Below, one piece after another: positions 7,869-16,288 of a stretch of DNA of 64,000 nt. The position numbers and the translations under genes are program-made. This DNA is from Melioribacteraceae bacterium (GTDB lineage Bacteria > Bacteroidota > Ignavibacteria > Ignavibacteriales > Melioribacteraceae), in contig JAEINS010000001.1 of NCBI GenBank assembly GCA_016342755.1, positions 1-64,000 of the forward strand, written 5' to 3'. The stretch's first letter is position 1; every line of letters starts with the position of its first letter. The notes beneath the pieces are model-generated. The model saw only the letters and a list, made by a program, of their open reading frames with translations, searched no databases and was not told where the DNA came from.

Positions 7869-9236
7869 ATGGATACAAAAAAAAATATAATTTTAATATT
7901 AATGTTTGCAGGTTTTCAATTAATAAATGCAAATCAATTTAAGGGTATTTGTGTAGGTATTAATGATTATCCTGGAACTTATAATGATCTTAACTATTGC
8001 GTAAATGATGCCCAAGAAATAAGATCGGGTTTAATAAATCATAGAGAATGGCATTCAGATCAGCTAGAGTTAATAACTAATTCATCAGCAACTGAAGCAA
8101 ATATTAAAAGTAAAATTTCAAATTTGCCTAGTGTTAATGGTAAAAATACAAGTATTTTTTCCTTTTCTGGACATGGGGGTACTTCAGGGCTATATTCTTA
8201 TAGTGAAACTTCTTTATCTCCAAGTGAATTACAAAGTGCATTTGGATCATCATATAATCAATACGCATGTTTTATTGATGCATGCTACTCGGGTGTTTTC
8301 CCAAGTGGTATGTCAAAAGGAGTAATTTCATCAGCATGTTCATCGAATGAATTATCTTATGAAAATCCATACTTACAAAATGGAGTGTATTCATATTATA
8401 TAATTCAAGGTTTAGGATCATCTTCTGCTGATGGATCGGATAATTTATTATCTGCTGAGGAACTCCACGTATATGCTGCTCCTTTAGTGACAAATTATCA
8501 AAGTAATATGCACCCACAGATAGATGATAACTATTCTGGAAGTTTAAGATTGTCAATTATTTCCTTAACTAGTGTTTCAATCACAGGTTCTTACACAATA
8601 TATAATGAAGGCAGTTATCAATATTTAGCGAAACCTACAGATGGGAAATATCCACTTTCTTACCAATGGGAGAAAAAAATGGATGGAGATTTGGTTGAAA
8701 AAACTGAAAAAGGTGGGGGGATAAAAGCACCACCATCTGGATCATGGATCAGTATAGGAACAAATTCTGATATTTTAACATTAAGTCCTCCAAATAATGG
8801 TGATTGGAGAAACTTTTATCTGAGGTGTAAAGTTACAGATGGTGATGGAGTCAGTAAGTATTCAAGTTCAATGTATATTACAGTAACAAATACAACTCCT
8901 CCAACTCAGAAAATAAATTCAAAAGATGAAGAAGAAATTAAAATTAGCTTATCTTCAGAGCAGATAGTTCCAGAAAGTTATGGTTTGGAACAAAACTATC
9001 CAAATCCATTTAACCCAACAACAAAAATAAGTTACCAATTACCAGAATCGGGATTTGTAAACCTTAAAGTTTATAATTCATTAGGTAAAGAAGTAGCAGA
9101 ATTGGTAAATGAAGTAAAAGGAGCAGGCAGATATAATGCAACATTTAACGCTTCAAAACTTTCAAGCGGTATTTATTTCTACACAATACAAGTAAATGAT
9201 TTTGTACAGACTAATAAGATGTTGTTGGTTAAATAG
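7869..9236 (+). CDS. T9SS-exported caspase-like cysteine protease (C14 type)
   Basis: After a signal peptide, residues 24-210 match the caspase/metacaspase fold: FKGICVGINDYPG, catalytic His102 in SFSGHGG and catalytic Cys139 in FIDACYSG. Residues about 235-345 form a beta-sandwich (PPSGSWISIGT) related to that in the phospholipase-like protein. The last 80 residues are the same T9SS sorting domain, partly identical in DNA. Both catalytic residues are present, so it is probably active outside the cell. The lamin-tail and LRR proteins upstream may be its binding partners or targets (inference). Metacaspases cut after Arg/Lys; specificity here is unknown. Confidence 0.85.
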   Translation: MDTKKNIILILMFAGFQLINANQFKGICVGINDYPGTYNDLNYCVNDAQEIRSGLINHREWHSDQLELITNSSATEANIKSKISNLPSVNGKNTSIFSFSGHGGTSGLYSYSETSLSPSELQSAFGSSYNQYACFIDACYSGVFPSGMSKGVISSACSSNELSYENPYLQNGVYSYYIIQGLGSSSADGSDNLLSAEELHVYAAPLVTNYQSNMHPQIDDNYSGSLRLSIISLTSVSITGSYTIYNEGSYQYLAKPTDGKYPLSYQWEKKMDGDLVEKTEKGGGIKAPPSGSWISIGTNSDILTLSPPNNGDWRNFYLRCKVTDGDGVSKYSSSMYITVTNTTPPTQKINSKDEEEIKISLSSEQIVPESYGLEQNYPNPFNPTTKISYQLPESGFVNLKVYNSLGKEVAELVNEVKGAGRYNATFNASKLSSGIYFYTIQVNDFVQTNKMLLVK

Positions 9237-9310
9237 TTTATAGTGAACGGTTTACAGTTCACAGTAAAAAAAATTGTAGAGCCGTTCCGTGGAACGGCTT
9301 TTATAAAGCA
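9066..9310. repeat. 245-base identical repeat: sorting domain plus terminator (copy 2)
   Basis: This is identical to 5218-5462 including the stop codon, inter-gene bases, terminator and the final TTATAAAGCA. Beyond it the sequences differ: copy 1 continues into the kinase fragment, copy 2 into the gap before 9376. Confidence 0.9.
9278..9302 (+). terminator. Rho-independent terminator after the caspase-like gene
   Basis: The stem AGCCGTTCC / GGAACGGCT with a TTTT tail is identical to the terminator at 5430-5454. It ends the LRR/lamin-tail/caspase unit. Confidence 0.85.
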
Positions 9311-9375
9311 TCACAATAAAATCTGCGGAATACATAACGCAAGAAATAGAAAATTAAAAAATAGCACGAGAAAAA

Positions 9376-10254
9376 ATGAGCACTTCAAAAAGAAAAATAG
9401 GTTTTTATAGTATAAAAATAGAAAGACAAACTAATGAATCTTCAAATATTGATTCAAAAGTAATTTCAACATTAATCAAAGAGATAAACAAACTAGATGA
9501 AAATGAAAGAATTTATGATATAAAGAAATCAAATAAATTTCATTTTCTTAATAGTCAAACAAAAAATAAAAATATTATAAATATAGTTTTTGCATCTGCC
9601 AAATATCATCATCGTCCACCATTAATTGATAAAGATACGGGGGATAGACGAGATAACCCAAAATCTTTAACCGAAGGTGAACTTGAAAGTACTCATATTT
9701 CACTAAAAATATTAGATGATGAAATTGTTGTTTTGATGGAGGAAAGACAAGTTGGAGTAGCTATCGGTAGTTTTGTAAGTTATTTAAAAATCTATATTAA
9801 TCGTTTATTAAAAACTAAGAAAACTAGTTATACTCTTTCTTATTCTGTTATACCTAAAGGTAATTTCCTGGAAGAATTGGAAAAATTAAAAAGAATTCGA
9901 TTAGGGAATATTTATGTTGAAAAACAACTACTTGGATCAGAATATTTAAATTATTCAAATAGGTTAGAGCAAGTTCAAGATGATCTAATTCTAACAATTA
10001 AGGCAAAAAGAAATCGTTCTATAAAAGATAATATTCGTGAATTTTCAAATTTGTTTTTTACTGAAGGAGAGAGAATATCTAAGATCAGAGTTTATGGTGA
10101 ATCTGAAGAAGGGAACAAAATATTGTTGGATACTGACCTTGTAAAAATGATTGAATATCTTGAAGCTGAAGTTGATGATACAACCGGCATTGTAGATTCA
10201 GCAACAATATTTTTAAAATTAAATAAAATACTAAAAGGATACGAAGTTGATTAG
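9376..10254 (+). CDS. Unrecognised soluble protein, partner of a membrane protein
   Basis: The 292-residue protein has no signal peptide or membrane segment and is rich in Lys, Glu, Ile and Asn. Its central part holds a distinctive stretch (KYHHRPPLIDKDTGDRRDN, then KSLTEGELESTHISLKI and EERQVGVAIGSF) that looks conserved rather than random. I do not recognise the family. Its last 8 bases overlap the next gene, which encodes a four-helix membrane protein. A soluble protein of about 290 residues followed by a small four-helix protein recalls phage-exclusion pairs such as RexA/RexB in layout only; no homology is claimed. Confidence 0.65.
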   Translation: MSTSKRKIGFYSIKIERQTNESSNIDSKVISTLIKEINKLDENERIYDIKKSNKFHFLNSQTKNKNIINIVFASAKYHHRPPLIDKDTGDRRDNPKSLTEGELESTHISLKILDDEIVVLMEERQVGVAIGSFVSYLKIYINRLLKTKKTSYTLSYSVIPKGNFLEELEKLKRIRLGNIYVEKQLLGSEYLNYSNRLEQVQDDLILTIKAKRNRSIKDNIREFSNLFFTEGERISKIRVYGESEEGNKILLDTDLVKMIEYLEAEVDDTTGIVDSATIFLKLNKILKGYEVD

Positions 10255-10780
10255 TAAATTACTCTATTTAGAATTTCTAATTCCCTTAAAAGATTACCTA
10301 GTTACGTTAAAGTTAAAGGAAATAATTTATGAATGGATGATTCCAATTGGAATCTCTGTTTATTCATATTATTGTTTTTTTCCATGTTTATCTAAACAAA
10401 ACTTTCTGGATTTTAATGGTTATGTCATAAATGCATTAGCTATTTTAATTGGCTTTTCTATTACCTGTATTACAATTCTTTCTACAAGTAATAATGAAAA
10501 TATTGTTTGGTTAAAGAAAAAAGAAAGCGAAAGAAAAATTGGTAATAAGAATATAAGCTTATATCAGCTTATCTTTATCACATTTTCATTTGTACTCTTT
10601 ATGGAAGTATTCACTCTACTATTTAATCTAATTTATTTTCTTGTTTTTTCTTCAAATTTAAGTTTAGGATCAGAAAATGAACTTTTTGCTCTTAATACAA
10701 CTTTAGTATTAAATATTGTGTTTTTAAACATTCGCAATATATCCAATTTCTATTTTATTCATTGGAATGACAATTTATGA
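10247..10780 (+). CDS. Small four-helix membrane protein, partner of 9376..10254
   Basis: The 177-residue protein shows four hydrophobic segments: about 30-50 (WMIPIGISVYSYYCFF), 62-84 (YVINALAILIGFSITCITILS), 106-135 and 143-165, with a Lys/Glu-rich loop in the middle. It starts at a TTG overlapping the previous stop codon (TTGATTAG), which suggests translational coupling; the next ATG would be at codon 31. No family is recognised. Its size and topology would fit a membrane effector controlled by the soluble partner, but this is inference from gene order. Confidence 0.6.
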   Translation: MISKLLYLEFLIPLKDYLVTLKLKEIIYEWMIPIGISVYSYYCFFPCLSKQNFLDFNGYVINALAILIGFSITCITILSTSNNENIVWLKKKESERKIGNKNISLYQLIFITFSFVLFMEVFTLLFNLIYFLVFSSNLSLGSENELFALNTTLVLNIVFLNIRNISNFYFIHWNDNL

Positions 10781-11141
10781 AAAATTAAAATACATGATTA
10801 AGTGAAGTAAAAGTTTCTAATTATTAAAAAATGATAAAGTATTTACATTGCAAAAAAATATAAGTTTAGGGCTTTTACATATGGAGCTTTCTAGTAGAAA
10901 ATCATAAGAAGCAAAAATGCCTGAAATGAATGATCTATCTAGAGTGATATTTTCAGAAGTATCAACGAAGATCAGAGATTAGGTTAATTTAATTAAAACC
11001 TACAAACCACACCATTTCAAGAATTCGGGTTTCTTCCTAAAAACAACAAATAAATACCTCTTAAGTAGTAATTAAATGCAAATTGAATATAAAAGGTAGT
11101 TAGGAGATATTTAAAGGTTTCTAAAAGAATAAACTTAAATG

Positions 11142-11190
11142 TTAATAAGTATTTAAAGGTACTTATTTGAAACCTTTTAATACTTATTAA
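11142..11190. repeat. 19-base inverted repeat
   Basis: The arms 11142-11160 (TTAATAAGTATTTAAAGGT) and 11172-11190 are complementary with one mismatch, separated by 11 bases. This would make a long AT-rich hairpin. Confidence 0.7.
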
Positions 11191-11232
11191 GTACCTTTTA
11201 TATTCTCGGAGAAATTAAAAGGTACATCAGAG

Positions 11233-11267
11233 ATATTAAAAAGTACTTCGGAAGTACTTTTTAATAT
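11233..11267. repeat. Perfect 17-base inverted repeat with one-base centre
   Basis: The arm ATATTAAAAAGTACTTC is followed by one G and its exact reverse complement, then six T. Its T-tail could make it a terminator on the plus strand; its near-perfect symmetry would also suit a protein-binding palindrome. Confidence 0.75.
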
Positions 11268-11360
11268 TTTTTAAGTGGGTAAATGGGCTAAAAAACGCGC
11301 TTTTCTTAAAATTAGGACTTTTCTCTAAATTAACTTAAAACAAAAGAATAATATTAAAGA

Positions 11361-11388
11361 AAGTACGGTTCTGCCGGACTTTTTTTTT
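11361..11388 (+). terminator. Orphan intrinsic terminator
   Basis: The stem AAGTaCGG / CCGgACTT has one mismatch and a TTCTG loop, followed by eight or more T. It sits 58 bases upstream of the HMA lipoprotein gene, with no recognised plus-strand gene for 580 bases before it. It could end an unannotated small RNA or act as an attenuator for the following operon. Confidence 0.65.
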
Positions 11389-11445
11389 GAATGAGAATCA
11401 AATTATAATATATTTACAATTACTAATTTAATTGGAGATAAATAA

Positions 11446-11757
11446 ATGAAACACTTAAAAATCTTATTCTCAATAATATTTTCAACTTTTGTTTTACTTA
11501 ATTGTTCTGAAGAGCCAAAAGAAAAAATTATTGAAAAAGTTGTATTTGAAACTTCTTTACATTGTGAGGGATGTGTAAATACAATTTCAACAAAGTTACC
11601 AAAAACTGTTGGTGTTGAAAAAGTAGACGTTGAATTAGAGACTAAGCTGGTTACAATTTCTTTTGATAAAAATTCTACTTCAGAAGTAAAGTTAAAAAAG
11701 GAATTAGAAAAATTAGGTTATGATGCAGAAAAAGTAGATTCACTCTCTAACGGATAA
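11446..11757 (+). CDS. HMA-domain (MerP-like) lipoprotein
   Basis: The 103-residue protein has a lipobox (FVLLNC, Cys20) and then a heavy-metal-associated domain (about 31-98) with the metal-binding motif SLHCEGC at Cys40 and Cys43. HMA domains bind Cu(I), Hg(II) or Zn(II). Here it would be tethered to the outside of a membrane, as a periplasmic metal carrier or sensor. It is followed without a gap by a second HMA-like lipoprotein and by a membrane-spanning AraC-type regulator, which suggests metal sensing by the regulator (inference). Confidence 0.85.
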   Translation: MKHLKILFSIIFSTFVLLNCSEEPKEKIIEKVVFETSLHCEGCVNTISTKLPKTVGVEKVDVELETKLVTISFDKNSTSEVKLKKELEKLGYDAEKVDSLSNG

Positions 11758-12093
11758 ATGATGAATTATAATAAGATTAAAAATATAACAATTCTATTTT
11801 TACTTTTAACGCTGTGGAGTTGCTCAACGCCTAAAGTTGAAACTAAAGGACCTGGTTTGGTTTCGTTTAAATCTTCATTAACTTCTGAGACTGATGTTGC
11901 TAACTTGAAAAAAAATCTAACTTCTGAACCTGGTGTTAAGGAAATTGATATTCATCTTGGAATTAATGTAATAATGATTAGCTTTGATAGGAAATTGAAT
12001 TCGGTTGAAAACTTCAAAAAGCTAATTGAGAAAGCCGGTTTTAAGGCTGAAGAGATAAAAGCAAAGAAAAAGGGAACTGATTTAAGTAGATGA
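11758..12093 (+). CDS. HMA-like lipoprotein lacking the CxxC motif
   Basis: The 111-residue protein has a lipobox (LTLWSC, Cys22). Its later part keeps the HMA pattern: SFKSSLTSETDVANLKKNLTSEPGVKEIDI, VIMISFD, FKKLIEKAGFKAEEI. The loop that should carry CxxC reads TSETD and has no Cys, so it probably does not bind metal in the usual way. It starts directly at the stop of the metal-binding paralogue and overlaps the next gene by four bases (ATGA). It could be a non-metallated adaptor or a degenerate duplicate. Confidence 0.7.
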   Translation: MMNYNKIKNITILFLLLTLWSCSTPKVETKGPGLVSFKSSLTSETDVANLKKNLTSEPGVKEIDIHLGINVIMISFDRKLNSVENFKKLIEKAGFKAEEIKAKKKGTDLSR

Positions 12094-14741
12094 GTTCAAT
12101 AAAACTTATTCAATTAAAAATTGTAATTTTTATCCAAATTGCTATTGTTTCCAATGTTTTGGGAATTGAATATATATCCAAAAATTATAATATAAATGAT
12201 GGACTTGTTCAGTCTACAGTTAAATCTTTATTTCAAGATAAAAAGGGCTTTATCTGGATTGGAACTGAAAATGGTCTTAGTTGTTTTGATGGCAAAGAAT
12301 TTAGAAATTTTCAAAAGCCTAAAGATCTTTTTAAAACTGGAATTGTAACCATTGGGCAACTTGAAAATAATAATCTACTAATTCTAAATTTCGATGGGGA
12401 TCTGTGGGAATTTGATGGTGAATCTTTTAGTCAATATAAGATCAATAATTTTGATGATGATATTGTTATTACAGATTTTAGTGTAACAGAATCTGGTTGT
12501 ATCATAGTTGGAACCCTCCGAAACGGTATCTTTTTGGTTAACAACAATTTAGTGCAACAATTAACTACTTCTAACGGATTATATCACAATAGAATTAGGG
12601 ATATAGTTACAGATAAATATAATACCTACATTATTTCAAATGGTGGAATTAATCTTTTTTCTGATGGAAAAGTTGAACCATTATTTGAGAATAGGGAATT
12701 TACCCTTACATCGGTTCTAAAAGATTCTAAGGGTACATATTGGATTGGGAACCAGAATGATGGCCTTTATAGACTTGTTGATAATGAGTGGAAACGGGAA
12801 TATAATTTCCCAAATATTTATATAAACGGATTAGTGGAAAACCATAATGGTGAGATTTGGTTATCCTCAAACATTGGTCTAAGAAAGATTATAGTTAATT
12901 CCTTGAATGATGTTTACTTTTTTGAAGAATTAAATACCCTTTTTGTTAGAAGTCTTTTAGTAGATAATGAATCTGGCATTTGGTGCGGAACATATGGTCG
13001 TGGAATGTTTCATTTTAAGGAAAACTCTTTTAACAATTTTACTGTTGAAAACGGATTTCCGAGTTATTTTGGCAAAATTCTTCATAAAGATAAAGATGAT
13101 AGAATCTGGATTCATGCAAATAGTTTAGGTGGACTTATTTTTAATGGGAACCGATTTATTTACTTAAATGAACGGAATAATTTCCCAATAAAAAATTTAT
13201 CGGATGTTACTGAGACTAATGTTGGTGAGATTTTACTTTTAGCTGACAATAGAATTCTAAAATTTCAAGAATCTAAAGTTGAACCCTATATTGAAACACC
13301 CGTAAATGGTAGGATGATAGAATTATTTTGTGATAATGAGAATAATCTTTGGTTATCTGTTATTAGAGGTGGTATTTGGAAGTTTAGCGATAAGAAATGG
13401 ACAAAATTTAATCAGATACCTAAAAACATTTCAATAAGGCATATTTCACAAGACTCAAAAAATAATATTTGGTTTGCTTCATTTAAGAATGGGGTTTTTA
13501 AGTATGATGGATCGGGAACAGTAAAAATAAATGAGCAAAATGGATTGACAGACAATAGATCAAATTTTGTTTATGAAGATTCTAATAATAATATATGGGT
13601 TGCAACGAATGATGGAATAAGTATTGTAAAAAATGATATGGTGATTGATACTTTAAATACTAAAGATGGCTTACCAGGAAATATTGTTTATGCATTAGGT
13701 GGTTTTGAAAATATAATGTTAATTGGTACTGCTGATGGATTAGCAATTTTTGATGCTGGTGATATTAATTTTTTTACTACAGCTGATGGATTGGCGAGTA
13801 ATGAAATTTCTGACGGAATCATTTCTATAAGAAAGGGTAAAGCTTGGTTTGGATCTACTGCCGGTGTTTCTGCGTTTAACGTAAATAATTATTTTAATGA
13901 AACGCATTTTTCGAAAGCATACTTTTCTTCAGTCATCTCTGATAAAGATACAATCAAATTTAATTTTTTATCGGAAAAGGAAAATTTATCTGATATTGAG
14001 TTTAGTTCTGCACTAGATTTTATTCATTTAGATTTAAGCACAATAAGTTATTCAAAAGATATAAGTCATTACAGATTTAAACTAAATGAAAAAAATAAGA
14101 ATGCAGATTGGTCATATTCTGATTCAAAAAGAATAACTATTGAAAACCCAGTATCGGGAAAATATAATTTAGAAGTTGAAACTAAAAGTTTTGGTAACGA
14201 TTGGAAGACAGCATATTCTTTGCCTATTAAAATAACTGATCCATTCTATAAAACGGCTCTGTTCAACTTAATATTGATTTTTATAATTCTATCAGGTGCT
14301 CTTGGATATTCTTTTTATAAGAAAAAACAGAAGAAGCGAAATAAATATAAAACGTCATCCTTGAATATAATTAAAGTAAAAGAGATTCAAGGGGAAATTG
14401 TTAATAAAATTGAAATTGAACAAGGGTACAAAGATTCAAAACTTACGTTACTTGAATTATCGAAAGAAATAAAAATTCCGAAAGAGCATATTTCCCAAGT
14501 AATTAATTCTGAGTTCAAAATAAACTATAATGATTTTGTAAATACTTATCGTGTTGAAGAAGCAAAAAAAATGTTAGAAAAAAATGGCTCGTTAAATATG
14601 CAAATTTTACAAATTGCGTATGAGGTTGGATTCAACTCAAAATCTTCTTTTAATACAGCATTCAAAAAGTTTACAGGTTTAACTCCTACCGAATATAAAA
14701 AACAGTTCTCAGTTCATAAAAATCAAAAAAAATCTAATTAA
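12090..14741 (+). CDS. Membrane-spanning beta-propeller/AraC transcription regulator
   Basis: The 883-residue protein has a signal/anchor at 8-25 and two-component-propeller repeats (about 30-600; e.g. GFIWIGTENGLSCFDGK, NNIWVATNDGISIV). A Y_Y_Y-type domain (about 635-728) and a membrane helix (about 733-752, ILIFIILSGALGYSFY) follow, then a cytoplasmic AraC-type helix-turn-helix at the end (ILQIAYEVGFNSKSSFNTAF, GLTPTEYKKQF). It resembles hybrid two-component regulators of Bacteroidota but lacks histidine kinase and receiver domains, so it is a one-component sensor. Four-base overlap with the HMA-like gene suggests that those lipoproteins feed its sensor domain. Confidence 0.85.
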   Translation: MSSIKLIQLKIVIFIQIAIVSNVLGIEYISKNYNINDGLVQSTVKSLFQDKKGFIWIGTENGLSCFDGKEFRNFQKPKDLFKTGIVTIGQLENNNLLILNFDGDLWEFDGESFSQYKINNFDDDIVITDFSVTESGCIIVGTLRNGIFLVNNNLVQQLTTSNGLYHNRIRDIVTDKYNTYIISNGGINLFSDGKVEPLFENREFTLTSVLKDSKGTYWIGNQNDGLYRLVDNEWKREYNFPNIYINGLVENHNGEIWLSSNIGLRKIIVNSLNDVYFFEELNTLFVRSLLVDNESGIWCGTYGRGMFHFKENSFNNFTVENGFPSYFGKILHKDKDDRIWIHANSLGGLIFNGNRFIYLNERNNFPIKNLSDVTETNVGEILLLADNRILKFQESKVEPYIETPVNGRMIELFCDNENNLWLSVIRGGIWKFSDKKWTKFNQIPKNISIRHISQDSKNNIWFASFKNGVFKYDGSGTVKINEQNGLTDNRSNFVYEDSNNNIWVATNDGISIVKNDMVIDTLNTKDGLPGNIVYALGGFENIMLIGTADGLAIFDAGDINFFTTADGLASNEISDGIISIRKGKAWFGSTAGVSAFNVNNYFNETHFSKAYFSSVISDKDTIKFNFLSEKENLSDIEFSSALDFIHLDLSTISYSKDISHYRFKLNEKNKNADWSYSDSKRITIENPVSGKYNLEVETKSFGNDWKTAYSLPIKITDPFYKTALFNLILIFIILSGALGYSFYKKKQKKRNKYKTSSLNIIKVKEIQGEIVNKIEIEQGYKDSKLTLLELSKEIKIPKEHISQVINSEFKINYNDFVNTYRVEEAKKMLEKNGSLNMQILQIAYEVGFNSKSSFNTAFKKFTGLTPTEYKKQFSVHKNQKKSN

Positions 14742-14824
14742 AAGGTTTTGAATAATGATTTTGGACGAAAAGATACTTCTTTTCTCATAATTTCGACTCA
14801 GATATTATTAAATATGAGGAAAAT

Positions 14825-15592
14825 ATGTCGATCTTAAAATTTTGTTCAATTTTACTTCTTTCATTATTTATCATTTCCTGTAGTTCAGATGATGGAAAAC
14901 CAAACGAACCAATTTATAATATTACAACCAATCAGCCAGACGAATTAGATTTAAGAGAAAGCGGAATTGTAACTTCTGTAAAAGATCAAGGAGCATATGG
15001 AACCTGTTGGTCGTTTGCGGTAAATGGAATGATTGAATCGATGATAAAAAGAGAATATGGGGAAGAAGTTGATTTATCAGAACAATTTTTAATCAATTCA
15101 GTTTATGAAATGGGTCCATATGCGGGACTCGAGCTAATAAAGACAAAGGGAATTATCTCTGAAGAGAAATTGCCTTATAAGGGCTCCAAAGATGAATCGT
15201 ACAATTTTACTGGAAAGTGTGATTACAAAATAAGCGAATTTGATCAGATACCAATTGGGGATTTAACAACAGCCGAACGCCTTGATTATATAAAATCATT
15301 AATACTGGAACATGGTCCTGTAGTTACTCATATGACAATGTTCAGAGATCTAGATTATTATAAAAGAGGCGTTTACGTTTATGATGGTAAAGCTGCAGCT
15401 GTATATGGACATATAATTCTAATTGTTGGTTGGAAAAATGATTCAAGTGTTAAAAATGGCGGTTACTGGATAATCAAAAATTCTTGGGGAACCGGCTGGG
15501 GGGAAAGCGGCTTCTTTAGAATTGCTTATGATGAAGCTGAAACAGCGCTCTATTATGTTTGTACAGCTGAGAATATAGCTAAGATAAACTGA
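14825..15592 (+). CDS. Papain-family (C1) cysteine protease lipoprotein
   Basis: The 255-residue protein has a lipobox (LFIISC, Cys19) followed by a C1 peptidase domain: LDLRESGIVTSVKDQG with oxyanion Gln55, catalytic Cys61 in GTCWSFA, His196 in VYGHIILIVGW and Asn219 in IIKNSWGTGWGESGFF. All catalytic residues are present. There is almost no propeptide before the domain, so activity control must differ from classical papains. It should act at the cell envelope. It follows the AraC-type regulator by 80 bases on the same strand; a regulatory link is possible but unproven. Confidence 0.9.
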   Translation: MSILKFCSILLLSLFIISCSSDDGKPNEPIYNITTNQPDELDLRESGIVTSVKDQGAYGTCWSFAVNGMIESMIKREYGEEVDLSEQFLINSVYEMGPYAGLELIKTKGIISEEKLPYKGSKDESYNFTGKCDYKISEFDQIPIGDLTTAERLDYIKSLILEHGPVVTHMTMFRDLDYYKRGVYVYDGKAAAVYGHIILIVGWKNDSSVKNGGYWIIKNSWGTGWGESGFFRIAYDEAETALYYVCTAENIAKIN

Positions 15593-15725
15593 TTATTTTG
15601 TTTAAGGAGATTATATAGTGATTTGCAAAAATGAAAATGGATTGATTTCAATTATTCGATTTTACCTGTTATTTAGGTAAACTAATCCTTATGTTTGCAT
15701 TTTACATTTATAAAAAGAGGTAAAT

Positions 15726-16154
15726 ATGTCTACTGCGAAGACTGGTAGTATTGTTAAAGTACATTATACAGGGAGATTGAAGTCTGGCGAAGTATTTGAT
15801 TCTTCAATTGATACAGAACCATTGGAGTTTGAAATTGGTTTAGGAATGGTTGTTCCGGGATTCGAAAACGGAATTGTAGGAATGACTGTTGGTGATACAA
15901 AGGTAATTGATATTCCTTCTGCGGAAGCTTACGGTGAAGTGAGAGATGATTTAGTTTTGGTTGTACCTAAGGCTGAATTTCCTCCGGAGATTGATCCGGA
16001 GATTGGCGAGCAATTACAGATTCCGCAAGAAGAAGGAAATCCTGTTATTGTAACTGTTGTAAAAAAAGATGATGAAGAAATAACACTTGATGCAAACCAC
16101 GAACTTGCAGGTAAAGATTTGGTTTTTGAAGTTGAACTTATCGGAATCAATTAA
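15726..16154 (+). CDS. slyD: FKBP-type peptidyl-prolyl isomerase, SlyD-like
   Basis: The 142-residue protein reads as an FKBP with SlyD layout: VKVHYTGRLKSGEVFDSS, PLEFEIGLGMVVPGFENGIVGMTVGD, an insert-in-flap region (about 70-125) and the closing strand DLVFEVELIGIN. It lacks the His-rich tail of E. coli SlyD. No signal peptide is present, so it acts in the cytoplasm as an isomerase and chaperone. GAGG precedes the ATG. It appears monocistronic, with a terminator-like hairpin right after the stop codon. Confidence 0.9.
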   Translation: MSTAKTGSIVKVHYTGRLKSGEVFDSSIDTEPLEFEIGLGMVVPGFENGIVGMTVGDTKVIDIPSAEAYGEVRDDLVLVVPKAEFPPEIDPEIGEQLQIPQEEGNPVIVTVVKKDDEEITLDANHELAGKDLVFEVELIGIN

Positions 16155-16163
16155 GTTATATAA

Positions 16164-16198
16164 AATCGGATTCATTTTATGAGTCCGGTTTCCTTTCA
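16164..16198 (+). terminator. Terminator-like hairpin after slyD
   Basis: The 12-base stem AATCGGATTCAT / ATGAGTCCGGTT includes two G-T pairs and is followed by a T-rich stretch ten bases past the stop codon. Confidence 0.65.
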
Positions 16199-16288
16199 AT
16201 AAATATCCGCACTTTAAATTTCCTTAATTTGAAAAGACTTGCTAATTTCCTATTTTCACATATAACATAATAATCGGATGGAATTTAA

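Larger units (their letters stand above)
10781..11445. other. 665-base gene-free gap with strong hairpins
   Basis: I find no convincing gene here; the longest sensible start (10917) gives 21 codons. The right half contains an imperfect 19-base inverted repeat, a perfect 17-base inverted repeat and a strong intrinsic terminator, with the short word AAGGTAC or AAGTAC recurring at least five times. The terminator at 11361-11388 has no plus-strand gene between it and 10780, so a small RNA is possible. Confidence 0.5.

Noticed and set aside
9376-10780. Assignment of the two-gene module to Kiwa or Rex
   Set aside because: Only size and membrane topology are similar; no family motif could be recognised.
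10917-10982. 21-codon open frame (MPEMNDLSRVIFSEV...) in the gap
   Set aside because: Too short, without a ribosome binding site or neighbour support.
15929-16199. Minus-strand open frames opposite slyD
   Set aside because: They mirror the codons of a clear FKBP gene and have no family features.
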